NCBI RefSeq assembly: GCF_000160775.2
Contig: NZ_CM001024.1
Span: forward strand, 2,818,691-2,882,690
DNA from: Aeromicrobium marinum DSM 15272
GTDB taxonomy: Bacteria > Actinomycetota > Actinomycetes > Propionibacteriales > Nocardioidaceae
Reading direction: 5' to 3'
DNA length: 64,000 nt
This document shows, in pieces, positions 58,915 to 64,000 of the stretch. Numbering within the stretch: the first letter of the stretch is position 1; each line of letters starts with the position of its first letter. A program made the translations under genes and the position numbers. The notes beneath the pieces were generated by a model. The model saw only the letters and a program-made list of their open reading frames with translations. It had not been told where the DNA came from and ran no database searches.

Positions 58915-61199
58915 GCCGCCTCCAGCACGGCGTCGAGCAGCCGCACGGCGCCGGCCTTGTCGAGCGGCTCGTTGCCGTTGCCGCACTTGGGTGACTGCAC
59001 GCACGACGGGCACCCGCGCGCGCAGGCGCAGGCGGCGATCGCGTCGCGCGTGACCCGCAGCCAGGTCGCCGCCACGTCGTACCCGCGTTCGGCGAACCCG
59101 GCTCCTCCCGGATGTCCGTCGTGCACGAACACGGTCATCCGGCCGGTGTCGGCGTGCAGGGCGGTCGAGACCCCACCGATGTCCCACCGGTCGCAGGTCG
59201 CGAGCAGCGGCAGCAGACCGATCGACGCGTGCTCGGCCGCGTGCGCCGCGCCGGGGACGTCGACCTCGTCGAGCACCGAGCCCACCACGTCGGGGTCCAG
59301 CGTCCACCACACCGCCCGGGTGCGCAGCGACCGCACGGGCAGCTCCAGCGAGACCTCGCCCAGGGTGCCGCGGCCGACCGTGCTGAGCCGCAGGTACGAC
59401 GTCACCTGGGTCATCACGTCGACCGTCCCGAGCGACACCGTGGCGCGTCCCCAGTCGGTGTGGTGGTCGGTGCCGGTGACGGTGATCTCGGTCGCCGACC
59501 GGGCCTGCGTCGTCCAGTCGGGGTCCGCCCGCCGCACGAGCGCGGCCGCGGTGTCGGGGTCGTAGCGCTCGACGAGGTAGGTCTCGCCCTGGTGCACGTA
59601 GACCGCGCCCTCGTGCACGGCGGCGTCGGCCGACCCGGCGTCGACGGTCCCCACCAGCCGGCCCGTGCCGTCGTCGACGATCTGCACCGGCGCTCCTCCG
59701 CTGGACCGGAGGTCGGCGAGGTCCGCCGCCCGGTCGCGCCGGGTCCAGAACCAGCCCGCAGGTCGTTGCCGGAGCCACCCGGCCGCCGCTAGCGCGTCCA
59801 CCCCCTCGCGGGCGCGGGGACCGAAGGTCGTCAGGTCGGTCTCGGTCAGCGGCAGCTCCTGGGCGGCGGCCGCGAGGTGCGGACCCAGGACGTACGGGTT
59901 GTCGGGGTCGAACACCGTGGCCTCGAGCGGGGCGCCGAGCAGCGCTTCGGGGTGGTGCACGAGGTAGGTGTCCAAGGGGTCGGCGCGGGCGACCAGGACG
60001 CCCAACGAGTCCTGGCCGTCGCGCCCGGCCCGACCGAACTGCTGCTGCAGCGCCGCCCGGGTCCCGGGGAACCCCACGGACACGACGGCGTCGAGCCCGG
60101 ACACGTCGATCCCCAGCTCGAGCGCGTTGGTGGAGGCCAGCCCCAGCAGGTCCGCGGTCCGCAGGCGCTGTTCGAGCGCCCGACGTTCCTCCGGCAGGTA
60201 GCCGCCCCGGTAGGTCGCGATGCGACCGGGCAGGTCGGGGTCGATCTCGCCCACCAGGCGCTGTGCGGTGCCGGCGACGCCCTCGGCCCCCCGGCGCGAC
60301 CGCACGAACACCAGGGTGCGGACCCCGCCGGCGACCAGGTCCGCCAGCAGGTGGCCGGCCTCGGTGGCCGCCGGCCGCCTGACCGGCTCGACCGCCTCGT
60401 CGCGCCCGGGGAGCAGGGGCGGCTCCCACAGCGCGATCGTGCGCACGCCGCGCGGGGAGGCGTCGTCGGTCACCGCCGTCACCTCCAGTCCGGTCAGGCG
60501 GCCGGCGAACTCGGCCGGGTCCGCCACCGTGGCCGACGACAGCACGAACCGGGGGTCCGCGCCGTAGTGGTGGCAGATCCGTTGCAGGCGGCGCAGCACC
60601 TGCGCGACGTGGGCCCCGAACACGCCCCGGTAGTGGTGGCACTCGTCGACCACGACGTACCTCAGGCCTCCCAGCAGCCGGGTCCAGCGGGCGTGCCCGG
60701 GCAGCACCGAGTGGTGCAGCGTGTCGGGGTTGGTCAGCACCCAGGCGGCGTGGTCGCGGGCCCAGGCCCGCTCCTCGCGGGTGTTGTCGCCGTCGACGGT
60801 GGCGACCCGCACCGCAGGATCGAGCTCGCGCACCCGTCGCCACTGGTCGGCTGCCAACGCCTTGGTCGGCGCGAGGTACAGCACGCTGGGACGTCGGTGA
60901 CCCTGCAGGGCCTCACCACCTCGACCCGCGTCGAGCGCCGTCAGGGCGGGGGCCTGGAACACCAGCGACTTGCCCGACGAGGTGCCGGTCGCGACGGCGA
61001 CGTGACGCCCGGCCCGCAGATGGGCCAGCGCCTCGGCCTGGTGCCCCCACAGCCGGTCGATCCCGTGCGCGGCGAACGCGGCCCGGGCGGCCGGCGCGAT
61101 CCACTCGGGCCACGGCTCGACGACGGCGTCGCGGGCGGGCACCACCTCCACGTGGGTCACCCGGTCGCCGTGGCGGGCCACGAGGTCGGCAGGTCGCAT
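58896..61199 (-). CDS. MrfA/YprA-like DEAH-box helicase with C-terminal zinc cluster
   Basis: 767-aa SF2 helicase. Q-motif RLWGHQAEAL, Walker A GTSSGKSLVFQAP, motif II DECH (VVVDECHHYRGVFG), motif III SATVAD, motif VI QQFGRAGRDGQ. The C-terminal DUF1998 domain has the cysteine cluster CACARGCPSCVQSPKC for a metal site. MrfA in Bacillus takes part in mitomycin repair. The actinobacterial gene is named for its Tad neighbourhood but is probably a DNA-repair helicase. AGGAGG precedes the ATG. It converges on the pilus operon. Confidence 0.87.
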   Translation of the reverse strand: MRPADLVARHGDRVTHVEVVPARDAVVEPWPEWIAPAARAAFAAHGIDRLWGHQAEALAHLRAGRHVAVATGTSSGKSLVFQAPALTALDAGRGGEALQGHRRPSVLYLAPTKALAADQWRRVRELDPAVRVATVDGDNTREERAWARDHAAWVLTNPDTLHHSVLPGHARWTRLLGGLRYVVVDECHHYRGVFGAHVAQVLRRLQRICHHYGADPRFVLSSATVADPAEFAGRLTGLEVTAVTDDASPRGVRTIALWEPPLLPGRDEAVEPVRRPAATEAGHLLADLVAGGVRTLVFVRSRRGAEGVAGTAQRLVGEIDPDLPGRIATYRGGYLPEERRALEQRLRTADLLGLASTNALELGIDVSGLDAVVSVGFPGTRAALQQQFGRAGRDGQDSLGVLVARADPLDTYLVHHPEALLGAPLEATVFDPDNPYVLGPHLAAAAQELPLTETDLTTFGPRAREGVDALAAAGWLRQRPAGWFWTRRDRAADLADLRSSGGAPVQIVDDGTGRLVGTVDAGSADAAVHEGAVYVHQGETYLVERYDPDTAAALVRRADPDWTTQARSATEITVTGTDHHTDWGRATVSLGTVDVMTQVTSYLRLSTVGRGTLGEVSLELPVRSLRTRAVWWTLDPDVVGSVLDEVDVPGAAHAAEHASIGLLPLLATCDRWDIGGVSTALHADTGRMTVFVHDGHPGGAGFAERGYDVAATWLRVTRDAIAACACARGCPSCVQSPKCGNGNEPLDKAGAVRLLDAVLEAAHDPER

Positions 61200-61286
61200 C
61201 CTCCTGAGTGTGACACCAGCGCGGATGGGTACCGGCGCGACCGGCCCGTGCGTGCCAGAATGACTGCCGTCGAGGAGAGAGTTGCC

Positions 61287-61628
61287 ATGGAGCTGTCGGT
61301 CACCCGGAGATCACTGCCGCCGTTCGAGATCGTCGAGATCGGTGGCGAGATCGACGTGTACACCGCTCCCCGGCTGCGGGAGGCCGTCGTCGCGGCGATC
61401 GACGAGGGACACACCCGGCTGGTGATCGACATCGAGCACGTGGCCTTCCTCGACTCCACCGGTCTCGGCGTGCTCGTCGGCGCGCTCAAGCGGGTGCGCG
61501 GCGACGGCGGCTCGCTCGACATCGTGTGCACCAACGACCGCCTGCTCAAGATCTTCTCGATCACGGGCCTCGACAAGGTGTTCGGGCTGCACGACAGTGT
61601 CGACGCCGCCACCGCCGTGCCGGAGTGA
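61287..61628 (+). CDS. bldG: Anti-sigma-factor antagonist BldG (STAS domain)
   Basis: 113-aa single STAS domain; phosphoserine site Ser57 in VAFLDSTGLGVLVG, the same residue number as in BldG of Streptomyces. Competes for sigma factors by binding anti-sigma kinases. ATG behind GAGGAGAGA. The stop overlaps the following methyltransferase start (GTGA). A bldG-helicase-topA neighbourhood is common in actinobacteria. Confidence 0.88.
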   Translation: MELSVTRRSLPPFEIVEIGGEIDVYTAPRLREAVVAAIDEGHTRLVIDIEHVAFLDSTGLGVLVGALKRVRGDGGSLDIVCTNDRLLKIFSITGLDKVFGLHDSVDAATAVPE

Positions 61629-63091
61629 GGCTCGCTCCTGACCTCGTCGACGCACTGCGGGCGGCCCTGACCGCGGCCGGCCACACCGTCGACGGGGTCT
61701 TCGCCCTGCTCGGCCCCGACGCGCACGCGGCACTGTCGCGCAACGAGACCGTGCCGGCCCGTCGGGCCACGGCGGACGGCTCACCCCTGTCGACCCTGGT
61801 CCGGTTGTTCCAGCTCCAGCTCGCGGTGCCGCGCGACGCCGCCGACCGGGCCCTGCCCGGCCTCGTCGACCCCCTCGTCGCGGGTGGACTGCTGCACTCG
61901 TCGGCCGGCGAGGTGCGGGCGGCGGTCGACGTGCGCCCCTACGGCGACGAGGACCACGACTGGTGGGTCGTGTGCGACCTCACCCCGGGCCTGGACGCCG
62001 GACCGGTCCGGGTCGGGGCCGAGCACGTGCTGGGCATCAGCGAGGCGTCGTCGTCGCTGGCCCACCTCACCGTCCGGACCCCGGTGGCCCGCGCCCTCGA
62101 TCTCGGCACCGGCTGCGGGGTGCAGGCGCTCCACCTCGCCCAGCACGCCGACCGTGTCGTCGCCACCGACGTCAACCCCCGGGCGCTCGCCATGGCCGAG
62201 CTGACCGCGTCCTTGAACGGTGTCACCGTCGACGTGCGCCGGGGCAGTCTCTTCGAGCCGGTGGCGACCGAACGGTTCGACCTCGTCGCCACCAACCCGC
62301 CCTTCGTCGTCTCCCCGCCCGACGGCGACCGGCTGGTGTACCGCGAGACCGGCTTCGAGGGCGACGAGGTCGTGCGGCGCATCGTGCAGGGCGCACCCGA
62401 CCACCTGACCGAGCACGGCTGGTGCCAGGTGCTGGCCAGCTGGATCCACCCGGCCGACCAGGACTGGGCCGATCGTCTGTCCGGCTGGATCGCCCCGACC
62501 GGACTGGACGCGTGGGTGGTGCAGCGCGAGGTGCTCGACCCGGCCTCCTACGCCGAGATGTGGCTCGCCGATGCCGGGCACCGCGGCGGTCCGGGGTACG
62601 TGGACCGCTACGACGCCTGGCTGGGGTGGTTCGAGGCGCGGGGCATCGAGGCGATGGGCTTCGGCTGGATCACCCTGCGCCGCTCCGACCGGGACGTGCC
62701 GCACGTGCGGGTCGAGGAGTGCTCGGCCCCGGTCGCCCCGCCGGTCGGCCCCGGGGCCGTGGAGTGGGCGGGTGTCTCCGAGGCTCTGGCGGCGGGCGCT
62801 CCGCTCGACCGCACGTGGCGCACCCCGGTCGACCTGGTGCAGGACACCCACGGCGCCGTGGGGGCGGCCGACCCGGAGCGGATCGTCGTCCGGAGGCAGT
62901 TCGGTCTGCAGCGTTCCCGGCAGGTCGACACGGTCGAGGCGGCCCTGCTCTCGGCCAGCGACGGCGACCTCACGGCGGGGCAGATCCTCGACGCGGTGGC
63001 GAGTCTGCTGGACCTCGACCCGGCCGCCGTCCGCGAGCAGTACGCGCCGGCGGTGGAGTCGTTGGCCGCCGAGCTGTTCCTCCTTCCCTGA
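61625..63091 (+). CDS. RlmG/RsmC-like class I N-methyltransferase (large)
   Basis: 488-aa protein. N-terminal domain (1-150) resembling the non-catalytic half of HemK/RlmG-type enzymes, then motif I LDLGTGCGVQALHLA, motif IV FDLVATNPPFVVSP (the NPPF/Y motif of N-methyltransferases acting on amino or amide groups), and a C-terminal extension of about 150 aa. The substrate could be RNA guanine or a protein glutamine. GTGA-coupled to bldG, and 93 nt before topA. Confidence 0.8.
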   Translation: MRLAPDLVDALRAALTAAGHTVDGVFALLGPDAHAALSRNETVPARRATADGSPLSTLVRLFQLQLAVPRDAADRALPGLVDPLVAGGLLHSSAGEVRAAVDVRPYGDEDHDWWVVCDLTPGLDAGPVRVGAEHVLGISEASSSLAHLTVRTPVARALDLGTGCGVQALHLAQHADRVVATDVNPRALAMAELTASLNGVTVDVRRGSLFEPVATERFDLVATNPPFVVSPPDGDRLVYRETGFEGDEVVRRIVQGAPDHLTEHGWCQVLASWIHPADQDWADRLSGWIAPTGLDAWVVQREVLDPASYAEMWLADAGHRGGPGYVDRYDAWLGWFEARGIEAMGFGWITLRRSDRDVPHVRVEECSAPVAPPVGPGAVEWAGVSEALAAGAPLDRTWRTPVDLVQDTHGAVGAADPERIVVRRQFGLQRSRQVDTVEAALLSASDGDLTAGQILDAVASLLDLDPAAVREQYAPAVESLAAELFLLP

Positions 63092-63184
63092 GGCCGCGGC
63101 CCGGAGAACGTCACACCGTTTCGTTTGGCGGGCCGTTGACACCGGGGGGTACGGTGTGCCCGTCCGCCCCGGAACAGGAGTCCC

Positions 63185-64000
63185 ATGACCACGCTCGTCA
63201 TCGTCGAGTCACCGAACAAGGTCCGCAGCATCGCGGGCTACCTCGGTGACGGCTACGTCGTGGACTCCTCCGTCGGCCACATCCGGGACCTCCCGCAGGG
63301 CGCCGACCAGATCCCCGAGAAGTACAAGAAGGAGTCCTGGGCGCGTCTCGGCGTCGACATCGAGAACGGCTTCGAGCCGGTCTACGTCGTGTCCGCCGAC
63401 AAGAAGTCGCAGATCACCAAGCTGAAGAAGCTGCTCAAGTCCGCTGACGAGCTCGTGCTCGCGACCGATGAGGACCGTGAGGGCGAGGCGATCGCCTGGC
63501 ACCTGCTCGACGAGCTGAAGCCCAAGGTCCCGGTCAAGCGGATCGTGTTCAACGAGATCACCTCCGAGGCGATCGCCCACGCCATCGCCAACCCTCGCGA
63601 CGTCGACATGGACCTCGTCGACGCGCAGGAGACCCGCCGGATCCTCGACCGCCTGTACGGCTACGAGGTCAGCCCCGTCCTGTGGAAGAAGGTCATGAGC
63701 GGCCTCTCCGCGGGCCGCGTGCAGTCGGTGGCCACCCGCCTGGTGGTCGAGCGCGAGCGGGCGCGGATGGCGTTCCGGGTCGCGCACTACTGGGACCTCG
63801 AGGCGACGTTCGACGCCGGTGCCGACCTGGAGCCACGGCTGTTCCCCGCCAAGCTCGCGACGGTCGACGGTCGCCGGGTGGCGAACGGGTCGCACTTCGA
63901 CGCCGCGGCGCAGCTGAAGAGCCCCGACGTCGTCCACCTCGACGCCGACCGTTCGGCCGCGCTCGCAGCCGCGATCCGTGATCAGCCGCACCAGGTCGTC
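63185..64000 (+). CDS. topA: DNA topoisomerase I, N-terminal part (cut by window end)
   Basis: First 272 codons of a type IA topoisomerase. TOPRIM domain VIVESPNKVRSIAGYLG with Mg-binding DEDREGEAIAWHL, then KRIVFNEITSEAI and SGLSAGRVQSVATRLVVERE leading into the catalytic core. The active-site tyrosine lies beyond 64000. Relaxes negative supercoils. Essential in actinobacteria, which often have only this type IA enzyme. ATG 63185 with GGAACAGGAG before it. Confidence 0.95.
   Translation, partial: MTTLVIVESPNKVRSIAGYLGDGYVVDSSVGHIRDLPQGADQIPEKYKKESWARLGVDIENGFEPVYVVSADKKSQITKLKKLLKSADELVLATDEDREGEAIAWHLLDELKPKVPVKRIVFNEITSEAIAHAIANPRDVDMDLVDAQETRRILDRLYGYEVSPVLWKKVMSGLSAGRVQSVATRLVVERERARMAFRVAHYWDLEATFDAGADLEPRLFPAKLATVDGRRVANGSHFDAAAQLKSPDVVHLDADRSAALAAAIRDQPHQVV

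Overview
The window is very GC-rich, densely packed bacterial DNA with a strong G/C bias at third codon positions, many GTG starts, and many ATGA or GTGA start-stop overlaps. The gene set is actinobacterial: MprAB-type regulators, a BkdABC complex beside Pat, a FadE5-type acyl-CoA dehydrogenase, monomeric isocitrate dehydrogenase, BioYMN with BioQ, GuaB1, an Ssd/TadABC pilus locus, and BldG beside a DEAH helicase and topA. A member of the Nocardioidaceae (Aeromicrobium or Nocardioides type) is the best guess. That placement is inferred from gene content only. No rRNA, tRNA, CRISPR array, insertion sequence or prophage was recognised.

Layout. 1-5.3 kb: the start of a probable HtrA-type protease, mprB and mprA, then a fructosamine kinase / low-molecular-weight phosphatase / small membrane protein operon and a DMT exporter. 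Two copies of a 111-bp four-arm palindromic element lie at 2369-2479 and 5310-5420. 5.4-10 kb: pat followed by the translationally coupled bkdA-bkdB-bkdC. 10-10.4 kb: a 455-nt repeat-filled gap. 10.4-15.4 kb: housekeeping genes (a DUF2945 protein, MFS transporter, GNAT, SDR, maleylpyruvate-isomerase-like and DoxX proteins). 15.4-18.4 kb: FadE5-like dehydrogenase, a HAD phosphatase and a holin-X-like protein. 18.4-26.7 kb: an acetate/central-carbon block with acs, a solute:sodium symporter and its small partner, a LytS/LytTR-type two-component system, and icd. 26.7-29.3 kb: biotin uptake genes bioYMN with a divergent TetR regulator and two perfectly placed TGAAC-N3-GTTC operators, followed by guaB1.

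30.9-52.0 kb is the accessory heart of the window: about 22 genes for a surface polysaccharide or glycoconjugate. It encodes glycosyltransferases, eight SAM-dependent methyltransferases (three of FkbM type), three sugar-nucleotide SDR enzymes of the GDP-mannose family (including a GDP-mannose 3,5-epimerase lookalike), a flippase, a Wzz/BY-kinase fusion with a Tyr-Gly repeat tail, and an O-antigen ligase/polymerase. Embedded in it is a compact cassette of stand-alone acyl carrier protein, AMP-forming ligase and FabG-like reductase beside a hexapeptide acyltransferase. I infer that this cassette decorates the glycan with a carrier-activated acyl group. It is the best candidate for an undescribed system here.

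52-59 kb carries a Fic-fold protein that has lost its catalytic histidine, a HAD-IB phosphatase, and an actinobacterial Tad/Flp pilus operon (ssd, tadA, tadB, tadC, two Flp-like small proteins, two TadE-like proteins). 58.9-64 kb holds a convergent MrfA-like DEAH helicase, bldG, a large class I methyltransferase, and the first 272 codons of topA, cut by the window edge.

A recurring regulatory theme is leaderless transcription. At least sixteen starts on both strands sit 6-8 nt downstream of a TANNNT -10 box with no ribosome binding site between.
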